Shown one piece after another: positions 1 through 12,097 of a stretch of DNA of 64,000 nucleotides. The stretch spans positions 150,638,887 to 150,702,886 of the forward strand of contig NC_061115.1 of NCBI RefSeq assembly GCF_002878395.1. Reading direction: 5' to 3'. Numbering within the stretch: the stretch's first letter is position 1; every line of letters begins with the position of its first letter. The position numbers were made by a program, and so were the translations under genes. The stretch is from Capsicum annuum. Its lineage: Eukaryota > Streptophyta > Magnoliopsida > Solanales > Solanaceae. The notes beneath the pieces were generated by a model, which was not told the DNA's origin, searched no databases, and was given only the letters and a program-made list of their open reading frames with translations.

Positions 1-44
1 CAACAATGTTACAACACAACACATATCATGGTCATTATAAATCA
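1..44 (-). repeat. Edge of element G 3' LTR
   Basis: These bases align with 5091-5134, the outer edge of the LTR on the other side of the G internal region; both end in ATCA. The exact boundary is inferred from where the similarity stops, so it may be off by some bases. The rest of this LTR lies to the left of the window. Confidence 0.45.
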
Positions 45-299
45 ATTATGTTGTCTCAATATCCTAGGGATTTCATCCCACAATTTATCGAAAACACTTC
101 ATCACTCAATGCTTAAGAGATTAAACCCTTTAACTTTCAATTATATAAGGTAACTCAAGCATTCGGAACTCGAATCACTAGTCTAAGAGATGCACAAATC
201 AGTCACAAGCTTTGGGGGCTTTAATTGCTGATCAAAGACATAGACCAAGTTAGAAAGACAGACACACACCTCAATAATGAGTTCCCAAAATAAAACATA
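45..299. other. G internal sequence next to the 3' LTR, non-coding
   Basis: Between the LTR edge and the integrase tail of G. Both strands are full of stops and I see no motif. In intact relatives this interval is the short non-coding stretch with the polypurine tract; no clear tract is visible here. Confidence 0.3.
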
Positions 300-664
300 A
301 TTGCAGATACTTGCACTTCAATCCCTTCCACCTCCCAAGTAGTTTTCTAGAACTATTGGGTCCTCCCTAGGACCTTTACCAAAGCCACCTCTTTCGCTCG
401 CAACTAGAGAACTTACAACCTAAGATTTTTTTTAGGATTTCCTCGTAAGATAGGAACCACAAAATACCAATGACCTCTAAGGGAACAACCAATAAAGGAA
501 CACCTATGAACTTTCTCAATAAGAGGACATGGAACACTGGAATAAGGCTCATGCTAGAGGGAAAGTTCTATTTAACTTGGACTATTACAGGGAGAACCAT
601 CCCTCTAGCTGCTCAAGGGACCCTCTTCCCATACAATGATAAACTTATTAGGGAAGGCACATAA
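300..664 (-). pseudogene. Element G integrase C-terminus and chromodomain-like remnant
   Basis: Read on the minus strand, 300-340 gives TTWEVEGIEVQ, the conserved W-E-V-E core of the chromodomain-like tail of Ty3/gypsy integrases. Just upstream, 361-420 gives RAKEVALVKVLGR, which fits the linker before that core, and 470-664 aligns with the segment preceding it in elements A and D. Stops and frameshifts break the frame. In chromoviruses this tail is thought to bind chromatin marks and bias insertion. The plus-strand open frame at 470-664 is only the antisense of this remnant. Confidence 0.55.
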
Positions 665-865
665 CCAATTGGCACCAAACACAATTATTTCCACCTCTAT
701 CAATCAATAAGACTTTATTTTTCATCTATAGTTATCACTTTCTCTCGATGGACTCCTTACAACCATAAAGTATATTATCAAAATATAAATAGAGAAAGAA
801 GCCCAAATAACTCAAAACCAAATTTAAATACACAATCACAAATGAGGTCCAATATACCAAGTAAA
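665..865. other. Unassigned AT-rich stretch at the pol deletion junction of G
   Basis: About 200 bases between the integrase tail and the end of gag. An intact element would have some 3 kb of protease, RT, RNase H and integrase here. No pol motif is visible on either strand; it may be filler at the deletion junction. Confidence 0.35.
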
Positions 866-2000
866 TCATAAGCATACATAACATGGAGAAGGAGTTTTAA
901 ACATACCAATTACAAAATTCAGAGATACCTCAGACTCCTGGTGAGTAAAAAGTACATACAAGCGACCCCAGCCAGCGCCGGTATTAGAAATAGAAAAAGA
1001 GATAACACCCTTTAGTGCAAGAGTAAAGGAAGTAGAAATAGGAGCTCTATCGGTTTGAGTAGCCACTCGAGAAGGGCCCTATCGCTACATATGTCTAATC
1101 TGGCCATAATAGAAATATCTATTCCTCCCCTTCTCGTACTCACCATGGTGATGCTGACCGCAGAATCTACAAGGAGGGTAGGTCGGCTCTAATTGGCCCC
1201 ATAGGACTTAGAATCACCACTCACCTAGTTCTTTTGCCTAAACATCCTTCCACTATACTACTGGCCCTCACGTAGCTTAGACGGCCAAGACATCTTACCT
1301 CGCATCTTACTAACCTCACCCTATTTCCTTTTCTCTTCTTCAACTTATTAAATATACATGATTAACTTAGAGATATTCATGTCGCTAATAAAAAAGCCCC
1401 CTTACTCTCAAGAACCAATTTGGGAGATAACCCCAAAATAAATTTATGCATCCTAGCTCTCATTCTAGCCACCATCTCAGAGGCATACCTTGACAATTGA
1501 TGGAATCTCAAGGCATACTCCTTAATGGATATCCTACCATGCCTCAAATTCATAAATTTTTCTGCTTTCATTCCCTTAACTCTTGATGAAAGAAGAGATC
1601 AAGAAAAGAACTAGAAAGATCTTCCCAATTAGCTAGACTAGCACCCATACCCCTAGACATCTCCCATTCTTCGTACCATTGGTACATTACATCCTTCAAT
1701 TGGTAGGAAGAAGATACCTTCAACCTCTAATGCATGCATAATATGGAAGATCTTTTCTATTTCATTAATGATACTCTAGGGATCTTTCTCAACCTTCACA
1801 CTTGTAAATATAGAAGGGTGCAAATTCATGAATTAGCTAACCCTTGTGGCCTTAGAGGATGTAAAAAGAGAGGCACTATGCCCAAATTGAGAAGCTACTA
1901 ATTGGGTCAAGAGAATGATGGAGCAACAAAACTCTGCATTATTTGCATTCTCTTAAGGTGACTAAGGAGAGAGATCACTCTCATAAAAAGGGTTGATGGG
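866..2000 (-). pseudogene. gag: Element G gag remnant, reaching the gag-protease boundary
   Basis: Two parts are recognisable on the minus strand. At 1377-1571 is the gag core, with FMNLRHGRISIKEYALRFHQ and a following LSRYA motif, typical of Ty3/gypsy capsid (retrotrans_gag). At 866-1066 is the end of gag before protease (GRLYVLFTHQESEVS). Gag forms the capsid of the cytoplasmic particle in intact elements. Between the parts the frame is lost and I cannot show an intact zinc knuckle. The protein breaks off right after the gag-protease boundary, where the pol deletion begins. Confidence 0.6.
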
Positions 2001-2327
2001 GGAAAGATGAAACCTACAAAGATTATCAGATGTCATAGCTCTAGCATGCGTTTGAACTCCAAAGTTTGATGAACTCCATCCACATTGTCCCTAATTGGGA
2101 CAGAAGTGTGAGTCTCAAGTCTTCTATGAGGTATAATCTAAAAGACAACAAATAGAATCAGAGGAATTCAAGATCTTAGCTCTATAGCTTGAGATAGGAA
2201 AACAATAAAGGGAAACATTCCTAAGATGTCTCATGTCCTCTCTTTTATAAGTGTGGCACACTTCACACCCATAGAAAAAACTCTACTTGACATGGCATTG
2301 TGAACATCCAAGCGACCATGAACCTAG

Positions 2328-2339
2328 GCTCTGAAAGTA
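2328..2339 (-). promoter_or_regulatory. Degenerate tRNA-iMet primer-binding site of G
   Basis: The plus strand reads GCTCTGAAAGTA where an intact site would read GCTCTGATACCA. The six bases GCTCTG and following A are kept. It lies three bases before the LTR start TGACAT at 2343, the same arrangement as in elements A-1 and A-2. Confidence 0.5.
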
Positions 2340-2342
2340 ATT

Positions 2343-5134
2343 TGACATACCCCAAACTTTGAGACATGTCATATAGGCACCTAAGCTCACATAAACTGGA
2401 GGTCAACCCAGTATCCCATCCCAAATGCCGCATAATATCATAGGAGTTGAACGGACTTCAACTCAAGTCAAGGTAGCAGAAAAACAATGAAAAAAGTCAT
2501 ACCTTAGATATGTCTATATATTTCATTAGGTTCATCAACTAAAAAATCTACCCAAGTCCACATCCTTTCACAATGCCTCTACACAAAAGAGATGTTAAAA
2601 ATAGTATATGTCAAGAAATATCCACTACTATAGCAAAACCAAGTCTTAAAGAGACTAAGTCTAAAGATAGAGACTAAAAGATAATGTCTTCTGAGGTAAG
2701 GAAGCTCACCACTTAAAATTAAGCCCAAACCACCTGATCAACAAGTCACTGCAAAGGAAAAAAAGAAGATGCTCTGGCACCTACGTCACGTAGGGACGTA
2801 GCCTCTGGAGATGGTTATCAGTTGGAATGCGATCATAAGTCAATGTTAAAGAGAAAATAGTACTTGTTTCAAATCCATGTCAATCTATCATAGGCGATCA
2901 CATTTACGTAAAAATGGGTGTGTTGAATACACATATACACATAGTGATACAACAAGTCAAATCATTGAATAAGTTAGTAGCATGCTTTCCTAATACATTA
3001 ATTTATAAAATATGGGGTGACAGACTACCAACCTTCCACCTTTATATTTTAGACTCAGTGAGCTCCCATAATACATTAAACAAGAACCTCAAACAAACCA
3101 CATTGTATTGTAAATGGACTAGATCTTAAATCAAAGGTAAGTGGAGTTGGGACCTCTAACCAATGGTAAGTAGTTTGGGACTACAAACTGACACATCTTT
3201 TATGGTAAGTGGATGGGATCTCAAACTAATGGTAAGTGGAATTGGTACCACAAACCGATATATCTCATATGGTAAGTGGATGGGACCTCAAACCAATGGT
3301 AAGTAGACTTCGGATCTACAACCAATGGTAAGTGGACTGGGGCTGCAAACCAACACGTCTCTACACATATACAAGAGCCTATTCAATTAATCATATAGAG
3401 ACTGAATTCAACTCGAGGCATTAAAGCTATTGAGGCCACACATCATCCCTTAGACCATCACATGATCTTACCCGGACCATTTGGCAATTACTCAAATGGA
3501 TAGGCCCAAAGCCTTAGTTCATTACAAAACACAAGTTAATTAACATTTATCAAGACTCTTTGTAATATTCATTCCTACTTATTAATCTTATACACACCTT
3601 TTATTCAAACACAATTCGAGTTTAAACTTTAGGGACTATGACCATTTAGTCAACCAATTATTAAAGATATGTATTTAGTCATCATATGGCCAACAAGTCC
3701 TTTACCAACCATTCACCAAGCATTCACATGCATTCAATTACACACATACGGGCTTGAATATATTTAACCAAATTCCACGCTTTACATGATCACATGGCCC
3801 TCATGGGGCCTTCATTGTTCAACCCCTTTAAATAGGCCAATGCTTTAACTCAATTCATTACACATTTTAAGTTATGGTCATCTTAACCCACACAAACTAT
3901 TCACTTTTCATTAGCAAGATTACACCACCTTCTTACTATATTTGGACCATACATATACATCGAATTCATTTTCATGCTTAGGGTTTTAACCCCTTATTAG
4001 TCATTTCACTTAGATATCTTCACAAATACCTTGGGTACATACTTCTAACAAGGTCATTTTCGTGGTAAAATATTATAACTAGGGTTCATAAAGACACTCA
4101 TGTTAAACAACATAAAACAAGCATCGACATATGAAATCTACCATCCATGACATGCTTCAACACAAATATAAGAAATATTAATCATTATTCGTTGTTAGGT
4201 AGCAAAACCTTTTTTATTTGATTCAAATCCATCCTATACACTTACTAATCCAAGTGTGAAATATATAGGTTTTAAAGTTATTTAAAGAGGGGAAGAGATA
4301 CATTCCTCAAACAAGTTAGCATACCAAAAATATTTTTCCTTCTTGTCACTAGATGAGCTTTTTCCAAACCCTAGCCTTCAATCTTTTTTCAAGAGCCTTT
4401 TTGAGTGTTTGGAATATTTAAGTCTTGCAAATGAATACTTAGGAAGATACCATGACTTATGTAGGTCAAGGAAATAGGGTTTTAGGAAAGGTAAATAACC
4501 AAAAGGTCCTTGGTTTAGAGCTGGAAAATACACATGCGTAGGGGTATGACTTGCCCTCACAGTTCACTTGGCAATCACAACCTAGGGTACAAGTGGTACC
4601 CTAACTCATACCTAAGGCTTCCCCTAGGTCAACCATACTAGTTAGGGTATGAATAGTCACCCTTGAGTCACATACTAAGGGTACGAATCGTGACCTAACA
4701 CGTATAGATCACACTTAACCAAAGCAGTAAACTCTAGGTTAGATTTCACTCCATATGATTGGGCAGATTATGATTCATGAGCTTGGTTACGACCAAGATA
4801 TGACCTTTTTGTATGGAGTAAAGTATGTTACCTTAATATACTTATTATGACATGAAAGTTGAGGGCATTATGGGTTTGAGTCGTGACCTTTGGTACAACT
4901 CCAGCACCCCCACCCATATCCACTCTAGAGATAAAAAAGTTGATGTTTTATCAAGGGGTCAAGTCTCGGTTCTTCAATTCTTCCTCACTTGGGATAATAT
5001 TTCAATGAAGGAAGGGTAAATCAATCATATACACAAGTTAAGACATTAACATGTATCATGGAAACCTTTACACATGTTAAAAATAACACATAATAAGGAT
5101 ACGACACAACACATATCATGACCATCACCAATCA
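2343..5134 (-). repeat. Element G 5' LTR (about 2.8 kb)
   Basis: Starts TGACATACCCCAAACT beside the primer site, like the TGACATGACCCAAACTGG start of the A LTRs, and ends near ATCA at 5134. It holds a GGTAAGT minisatellite (3128-3360) and, near the transcription-proximal end, a block rich in GTACCC/GGGTAC words (4560-4700) as in A. The small open frames at 2914-3129 and 4378-4560 have no family resemblance and are treated as chance. Confidence 0.55.
3128..3360. repeat. GGTAAGT minisatellite in the G LTR
   Basis: GGTAAGT recurs at 3136, 3165, 3204, 3231, 3271, 3298 and 3327. Spacing alternates between about 27-29 and 39-40 bases, so the array looks like a 67-base double unit. Flanking words such as GGGACCTCAAACCAAT are also repeated. 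Confidence 0.8.
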
Positions 5135-5329
5135 GCCAAAAATTTCTGCATGGACAAATTCTCAGGTGTTTTATTACTTTATGGAACCGATATTTTAGTT
5201 ACCAAGAACTTTGTTTAGTTTATAGAACAAATTCTCTACTTGGAAGTCTTCGCTGGTTTCAAATGGTCATCGAGCAAAAAATTTAGAGGAACGATTAGGG
5301 ATGCAAATTCAAACAATACCAGTAAATCT
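5135..5329. other. Unassigned stretch between the G LTR and the H LTR
   Basis: About 200 bases match neither the G LTR nor the LTR text of H. One plus-strand frame is open for some 25 codons before a stop, with no family I recognise. It could be original target DNA, the start of H, or a fragment of another element. Confidence 0.3.
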
Positions 5330-6840
5330 ATAATATCAATTATAGGTTAGGTACACCTTTGGTTCGGGTCCTAATGCACCCAAGCTCATTTCAACCTATC
5401 TCTCAGAAAGTTAAAAATTTGAAAGTTTAGGTATACGACCCATATTTGGTCGAAATAACCTCGGATTAAAAATATGAATTTTATAATGCATGTGGAATGT
5501 CGAATTTAGTGTGGTTTCATATTTTACTTGCAAAAATTGAATTTAGAATAAATCTCAAGGCATCATTAGAAAATTAGAAATTTTCCAAGTTTTGCTGATT
5601 TTGGGGTGACGATGATCGCGGCATGGGGATGGTGATAATGGTATGGTCATGGTGATTGATGAACCATGATTATGGCTGTCGTGTTCATGATCACAGGGAC
5701 CACAGAACTGGAATGGGTTTTTAAAGTCCATTTTGGATGAGAATTGGCCATATTCTTCTCCCACTAAGCCCTAGAAACCTTAATATGGCGTGCTAATCAT
5801 AAATTAGTCAAGGTGAATGACTTGAGAGCTTGAATATAATATTTTAAAAATAATATTTTTGAATTTAAGGTAAGAATCCTTCGATTTCATGCTTGAATTT
5901 CTTAGTTTGGACCCAAAACCCCAATTTAGCTTAAGTCTTCATTTAGCCTAAAGTATGCTTACTCTTTATCTATGTATTGAGTGTTACGGTTCCTTGTTCA
6001 TGTGTGAACATTAAGTTGGTCTAAAAAATATATTTTCCTTATGTGGTATCTACTTGGGATTTTGGTGTTATTTTTGGACCCTAAGCACACTAGTTCAATA
6101 TGGGTATCATTTGATGAAGTGAGGTTTTGCAGTTCAACTTTGAGGTAGGCTTCTGTCCACTTTTTACATAAATGATGTGTGATATGTATTGTGTATGAAT
6201 GTGAATGTTAGTCTTGATATATGATTAGAATAGCTTAGTCTAGATTGTCATTGTTTAGTGATTAGATGAGGGTTTTGGATCTATAAGGTGGTATATTAAT
6301 AACCTTTTAGAATCTGATTGCCTTCTCCCTTGTTTAGAGTAATTGTAGAATACCCTATTAGAATCCGATTGCCTTCTCCCTAGTTTGAACTAATTTGTAG
6401 AATGGACTTGATGAAATTCCATGGTTGGGATGTGGTATTAGCATTTGAAGAATGATTAGTATATTTAAATCTTTTAAGGCTAGTGTGGTGACCTTGGAAC
6501 CATAATTTGGGTAGGATTGACATTAGTGCCTATGTTTGTTCCTATCATAGAATTAGTGATGGTGTACTTAACACTTGGAAGTTGAACTAGATACCTTAGC
6601 CTAATATGGGGCATAGTTTTTCTAAATATGGAAATTGAGGATTAGAAGCGGGATTGTCCGGCCCACTTAGGCCAAGACTTGTGTTAGCCTTAAGGACTTA
6701 GCTACGGATTTTAGGTGTAGTTGCGGTTAGTGAAGCTTAGTATAAGGTTGCTTCACAGCTTATTTAATGGTGATGTATTTTTCTTGTATTATGATTTTTG
6801 AGATAATAGAGATGCTACTTCAATTTTGATATGATGTTTC

Positions 6841-7115
6841 ACCTATAGAGATGTTATTTCCTGTTAGATTAATGTTAGGGCCATCGAGATAATATTCCTT
6901 CCAAGACTTGAAACTTGGCCTGTAGAGGTGACTTTTCTCTTAGTTATGATTATTGTCCTATAGATATGATATTTCTCTTAGTTACGATTGTTGGGCCTAT
7001 AGAGATGGTTTTCCTCTTAGTTATGATTATCATGCGTATAGAGATGATATTCCTCTTAGATATGATAATTAGCCTAGAGAGGTGACATTTCTCGTAGTCA
7101 TGCTATATGATCTAT
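6841..7115 (+). repeat. 39-bp minisatellite 1 in the H LTR
   Basis: The motif CCTATAGAGATG plus a TTTCTCTTAGTTATGATT tail recurs with starts at 6919, 6957, 6996, 7035 and 7073, spacing 38-39 bases. Weaker copies lie to the left from about 6841. Confidence 0.8.
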
Positions 7116-7134
7116 AGGTACGAGATGTCCTATA

Positions 7135-7370
7135 GACGTTATATACTTATTTATGATATATTTTCTAGATGTGAGATGCCTCCTATATGAGAGATGATTA
7201 TATACTTATTGATATTATACCTCAAAAATGTGAGATGATTCTTAAATTAGAGATGATTATATATTATTGATATTACAGCTCGTAGATGTAAGATGCCTCT
7301 TAATGAGAGATGATTATATACCTATTGATATTATGGCTCCTAGATGTGAGATTCCTCCTAGATGTGATAT
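7135..7370 (+). repeat. About 58-bp minisatellite 2 in the H LTR
   Basis: GAGATGATTATATA with CTATTGATATTA recurs at 7191, 7250 and 7307, spacing 59 and 57 bases, with partial copies on both sides. The open frame at 7267-7524 runs through it and is not a gene. Confidence 0.75.
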
Positions 7371-7544
7371 AATTAAAGATATGCTACAACTTACAAATTT
7401 GATTATCGATATAAGATCAGGATATGTATATGGTTCGAAGGTTGTAATTATTCTAGACATGTTATTGGGAAGAGGGTCGTGTTGTGATATTTCTTGGATG
7501 CTTAGGAAGAGTTTATCCTTGTAAGGAATACAGTTATGATTAAT

Positions 7545-7582
7545 GATTATATATATATATATGTTTGTATATATATCTCTCT
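7545..7582. repeat. TA microsatellite in the H LTR
   Basis: Interrupted TATATA runs joined by TGTTTG. Confidence 0.8.
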
Positions 7583-8542
7583 AATATGGGACGGAGGAAC
7601 ATATGGTATGATGCATATTATTTCACTAACTAATTACTGGTAATAGAATCCATAGATTTGGTACATTCATGATCAATATGATGATAATTGGTGTGATTCT
7701 AGCTGAAATACAATCTTATGACTATTCATTCTAATTAAGGGATAAGCTATGTTGTATCTAGTTGTCTATTAGGTGACTATAGTGCTTAATAGATAGGAAT
7801 CTAATATACTAGTTAATAAACCTTGCATAGTTAAAATATGACAGCTAGCGATGGTTGATACATATCGAATGATAATGTTGGGTTTAGTATAGATGATGAT
7901 TAGTTGATACTGATGACAAAGTTTTTGGTGTCGATTAGTTGTTAAACGAGGAGTTGTGTATTAATGAGGATTGATATAAGAGATGTTAGGGATAAGAGGT
8001 GACTATTTAATAATGATGAATAGTTAATAAACGAGGATTATTGGTAAATGATGGTTAGTTAATGGATGGTGCTAGTAAAAAAACAATGGTTAGGTGAAAA
8101 ATAGTAAATTGTTGACTAATAATGATTAACAGATTTAGGATGATTAGTTGATAATTTTGATTAGAGGATAAATGGCAATTATGGTCTAATGATGAATCTT
8201 GACTTTATGTTAGGTTGTGGATATTTAATATATAATGGTTGGTTGTTGTCCCATGAATAAGGATTATGTGAAGGATAATGTTTAAGCTAATAATTAGAGG
8301 TCATATGAAGACTAGCGAATTAGTGGCTTAATTATAATGAGCGTGGGTTAGATAATAATGAATAGTTTGGAGTAATGACAAGTTAGATATTTTATGATGA
8401 TATGATTATGATTATAAATATATTAATAGGCTTGTAGATTTACCTTTCTTTTTGCCACGGATTGAGCCTGTGTACCTATCATATGTCTATAAATATATGT
8501 GTTTTGACGTTTATGATTATATTTATATTCGGCAAGGACGGA

Positions 8543-8776
8543 GGATACTATGATGATATGTTGACAACTGGTAAGGCCTAAGGATACTGTGATGATATTT
8601 CGATACTCGATAAGGACAAAGAATACTGTGATGATATATTTATACCCAGCAAGGCTGGAGGATACTGTGATTATATATTGATGCCCGACAAGGTTGGAGG
8701 ATATTGTGATGATATATTGATACCTGACAAAGCCATAGGATACTGTGATGATATATTGATACCCAGAAAGAATGAA
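8543..8776 (+). repeat. Exact 39-bp minisatellite 3 in the H LTR
   Basis: GGATACTGTGATGATAT-type units start at 8543, 8582, 8621, 8660, 8699 and 8738: six units with a constant 39-base period and no length change. Units vary by substitutions, for example GACAAGG against CAGCAAGG spacers. Confidence 0.9.
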
Positions 8777-10128
8777 GGTTGATTATGCTTATGATAGACA
8801 TAATGATGACAGTTATGATAAAGATGGTTATGATAATGATATTATAATATTGATTGGGTACTTTGCATTCATTCCTGGATGCGCATCTTCTATCATAGTA
8901 TGCACCTATTTCTACTAGCTGGTATGGGATAGTTTCATAAATATTAGAGAATAATATGTCTTTTATTATTGTATGTGATTAAACCTTCAGAGCCTGGAGA
9001 AGTGGGGGCGCAGATAGGCTCGGCTAAGTATTTTGTTGTCTAAAGTTGCTGGTTATTCATGTTGTTGTTTATATTGTTCTTATCATTATTATGATCATTA
9101 TTATGGCTAGTTTATGTTATATTTCTCATTGATCTGGTATTGAGATTGAGGTATGTTTTTGGCCTCTTCTATCTTATGATTGAATTTTTATGCAAGCTTA
9201 TTTCATGTCTAGCATTGTGGATTAGAAACCCTGAGTAGATAGTATTAGATCCTAATTGCATTATAATGAGGTCTTAGGGTGAGGATATGGTGATCTAGTT
9301 TATTATTCGAGATAAGCTCATGTGTATATGTTTATATATCTATCCATATATAGCTAGGGCACAACCATGTATTCCTTTCATCGTTTGTTCATATTGTATA
9401 TTCGTTTCTTGGACTTGTATATTACTATGTATCTTTTTGTCGCTCTCCATTCGTATATAGGTTTGGGATATATAGTATAGTATTGATGTCTATTGAATGT
9501 CGTTGGAATAATATAGTGCACCCTGATACTTCCTTACTTTTATTGTGTTAGGCTCTTGGACTTAAATAGGATAGTTGGCCCTTATTTTTTCATTGACTTG
9601 TTATATGATCTCTGGACTCTTGGGTGTAGTTTCCATTCTATTTATATAGTGTATATATCTACTTTATCTTTGGAACTCACTTTGTAGTTGCCTACCGAGT
9701 ACCATTCCTTTGGTACTCATACTACACTTCTACAACTTGCAGATCATAGTATGCATTATCGTCGTTGATGTGTGCATCGTGCAGAGCATCCATAGTTCAA
9801 ACACTTAAAGTTAACTTCTGACGTTCGTTGTATTACTCATCTCTCTCTTATGTATTAGACTAGTCTCTATTTTGTATACAGAGATAAGTTGTATCAATGT
9901 AATTCTCTTGATATTTCACCTTTGTACTGTTATTATATTAGAAACTCTTGTACTGATACCACCAGATTTTGGGATTTTATTATGTATTGATCTTTAGTTC
10001 ATTTATTCCATATTATTTTTCTTATATTATTGAGTAGTCCATTACCAGACATTCCAAAATATGGGTTGGCTTTCCTACTAGTGGGTTATGGTAGACGCCA
10101 TTATGACCTGAGAAATTGTGTCTTGACA

Positions 10129-10720
10129 GCTATCCATCTGTGAGCAGAAAGTTGTGCTCAGGTCAAATCTAGACCCCAATTAAAACTAAAACTTTCCAAA
10201 AATTGAAGGAAAACTAAGTACCCCTATTGGACATAATTTACATTGGTACCCCATGCAATCTAATAATTTTCTTTACATAAATTTTGTCCAACTTAGTTGC
10301 ATAATAATCAACCCTAACTAGAATAAAGTAAGCTGACTTAGTTAATCGTTTAACTATGACTCAAATGAAGTCGCATTTCCTCGAGGTTTTAGGAACACCA
10401 ATGATAAAATCCATCATTATCTATTCATACTTCGATTTTGGAATGGTCATTTGATTAAAAGTGTCACTAGGATTTTGATGTTCGTATTTGACTTATTGGT
10501 AATTCTTACACTTAGCCATAAAATCTACGATGGCATGCTTCATCCTTTGCCACCATTAATGTTGTCTCAAGTCTCTATACATCTTGTTGGCACCCAATTG
10601 TATGGATTACTTGGAATAATTAGCCCCGTCCAGAATGGTAGAAATCAGGTTAGCCACCCTAGGTATACATAACGAACCTTCGATTCTAGAGGACCCTTTG
10701 TCATCTGGAATGGCCTCCTT
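10129..10720 (-). pseudogene. Element F integrase core and zinc finger, truncated
   Basis: Minus-strand translation shows the HHCC zinc-finger region (MYRDLRQH, then FMAKC, at about 10520-10600), then IPKSKYE and MMDFIIGVPK (about 10400-10450), and IIRLHGVPM (about 10230). The catalytic stretch reads SNRGT where ISDRGT is usual, so the second acidic residue is lost. The frame has many stops. It ends at QMDS, abutting the H LTR at 10128; the remaining C-terminal half of F integrase is not found to the left. Confidence 0.65.
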
Positions 10721-11129
10721 CGCCTACCCCTGCAATACTTTTTTCTAAAGATGGTTCAATTTTTTATCCTCAAATTGTTGCCCCTTAATAAGATCATAGA
10801 AAGTGGACCTAACCTCTACATTTGCCAATACCTTTCTTTCACTAGTTTCTTACATATCAGAAAACCATTAACAAATGTCATAACTCTCTCGCCAATGGGA
10901 ACGTTGATGCCTGTAGAAATTTTAGTCTACCTATGCTCATTGGTTTTTGGCTTAGTGCATCTTCCACCACATAGGAATTACTTGAGTGATATAAGATTGA
11001 GATAACACAATCTTTAACCAATTTCATTGTTCTCCTCTATCTTAGATTCAAATCCTTTTAAGTTAACATGTGCTACATGCTGCGGTGGTCGGTGAACACC
11101 TTACATTTCACCCCATAATGATAGTGTCT
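10721..11129 (-). pseudogene. Element F RNase H to integrase linker
   Basis: Lies between recognisable RNase H and integrase of F and has the expected length for the connecting segment. No intact frame. The plus-strand frames at 10451-10672 and 10751-11005 are antisense shadows. Confidence 0.4.
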
Positions 11130-12097
11130 CTAAATTTTCAATGAGAAAACTACAACTTCTATCTCTAAGTCATGCATGGTGTTTTTTTTCTCATAAGGCT
11201 TCAGTTTCATCGAAGCGTAAGCAATTACATTTTGTTCTTGCATCAATAGAACACCTAAACCGAAACATAATACATCCCAAAATAAAATAAAATCCTTACG
11301 CTCAACAGACATGGTCAATATTAGAGACAAATTCAACACATTTTTGAACTTTTGAAAGCTTTCCTCACACTTGTCATCCTATTAAGAAGGAACTTCTTTC
11401 TGAGACAAATGAGTCAGATGCAAAGTAATGGTAGCAAATTCTTTAACGAATTGGTGGTAGTCACTGGCCAACCCCACAAAACTATAGATTTCTATCACGT
11501 TCGTAAGCCTAGCCCAATTCTTAACTAACTCAACTTTTTGATGGTCCACCATAACCACTTCTTTAAACCATGTGCCCCAAGAAGGGATATTAAAGAAAGC
11601 AAAATTTTCACTTAGAGTACTTCGCATACAGTTTCTTTTCCTTCAATAATTTTAGCAGAGTACATTAATGAGCTTCATGCTCTTTCTCGCTTCTAGAATA
11701 AACAAGTATATCATCAATAAACATAATGATAAATGAATCCCAAAGGGACTGAAACACTCCATTCATCAAGATCATGAAAGCAGGTAGGGCATTTCAAGAA
11801 AAAGGAGATAACTAAAAACTTGTAGCACCTATAACAAGCTCAGAAAGTAGTCATTAGGATGTTCTACGCTTTGATTTTCAAATGATAATAACCTGATCTC
11901 AAATCAATCATTGAGAATATTGCAGCTCCGTGTAACTGGTCAAATAATTCAAATATTTTGGAAAAGTTATATTTGTTACAAATGGTCACCTTGTTCTACT
12001 GGCGGTAGTCTATGCACATCCTTATAACAAGAAACACTGGTCCACCCAAATAAGAGATACTTAGGCCAATGGAGCCCTTTTCTAACAACTCTTGCAA
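11130..12097 (-). pseudogene. Element F reverse transcriptase and RNase H remnant
   Basis: RNase H is seen at 11130-11339 (GVLLMQEQNVIAYASMKLKP). The RT thumb/connection is at 11382-11627 (VEIYSFVGLA-like segment and HLTHLSQKEVP). The RT catalytic motif at about 11690-11725 reads FIIMFIDDILVYS, with both aspartates kept. Stops separate the parts. In intact elements this polyprotein copies the RNA into DNA in the capsid. Confidence 0.75.

Larger units (their letters stand above)
1..5134 (-). mobile_element. Element G: Ty3/gypsy LTR retrotransposon remnant, pol mostly deleted, left end outside window
   Basis: On the minus strand the order from high to low coordinate is 5' LTR (2343-5134), degenerate initiator-Met primer site (2328-2339), gag remnant (about 866-2000), integrase tail with chromodomain-like remnant (about 300-664), then the edge of the 3' LTR (1-44). 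The 3' LTR edge is recognised because ACAACACATATCATG and its surroundings recur at 5108-5122 at the far end of the 5' LTR. Protease, RT, RNase H and most of integrase are missing between gag and the integrase tail, so G could not move by itself. Target-site duplication cannot be tested because the 3' LTR runs off the window. Confidence 0.65.
5330..10128 (+). repeat. Element H: lone LTR of a Ty3/gypsy element, left edge uncertain
   Basis: The right part (about 9690-10128) has the look of the 3' end of a Solanaceae-type gypsy LTR: a TTGTAT-rich stretch, a GGGTTGGCTTTCCTACTAG motif, then GACGCCATTATGACC and the terminus CTTGACA. No primer site follows; the next bases (10129 on) belong to integrase of F on the other strand. 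The left part carries a GATCGCGG-type block (5590-5710) and a GGTAAGAATCC motif (5868), as in other LTRs here. No gag or pol is attached, so this is a solo LTR or a truncated end. At up to 4.8 kb it is long for one LTR and could hold insertions. Confidence 0.5.

Noticed and set aside
7267..7524. 85-codon plus-strand frame
   Set aside because: Runs through the 58-bp minisatellite of the H LTR; no family resemblance.
8543..8776. CRISPR-like regular repeats
   Set aside because: Units are contiguous with no unique spacers, in a plant LTR; it is a minisatellite.
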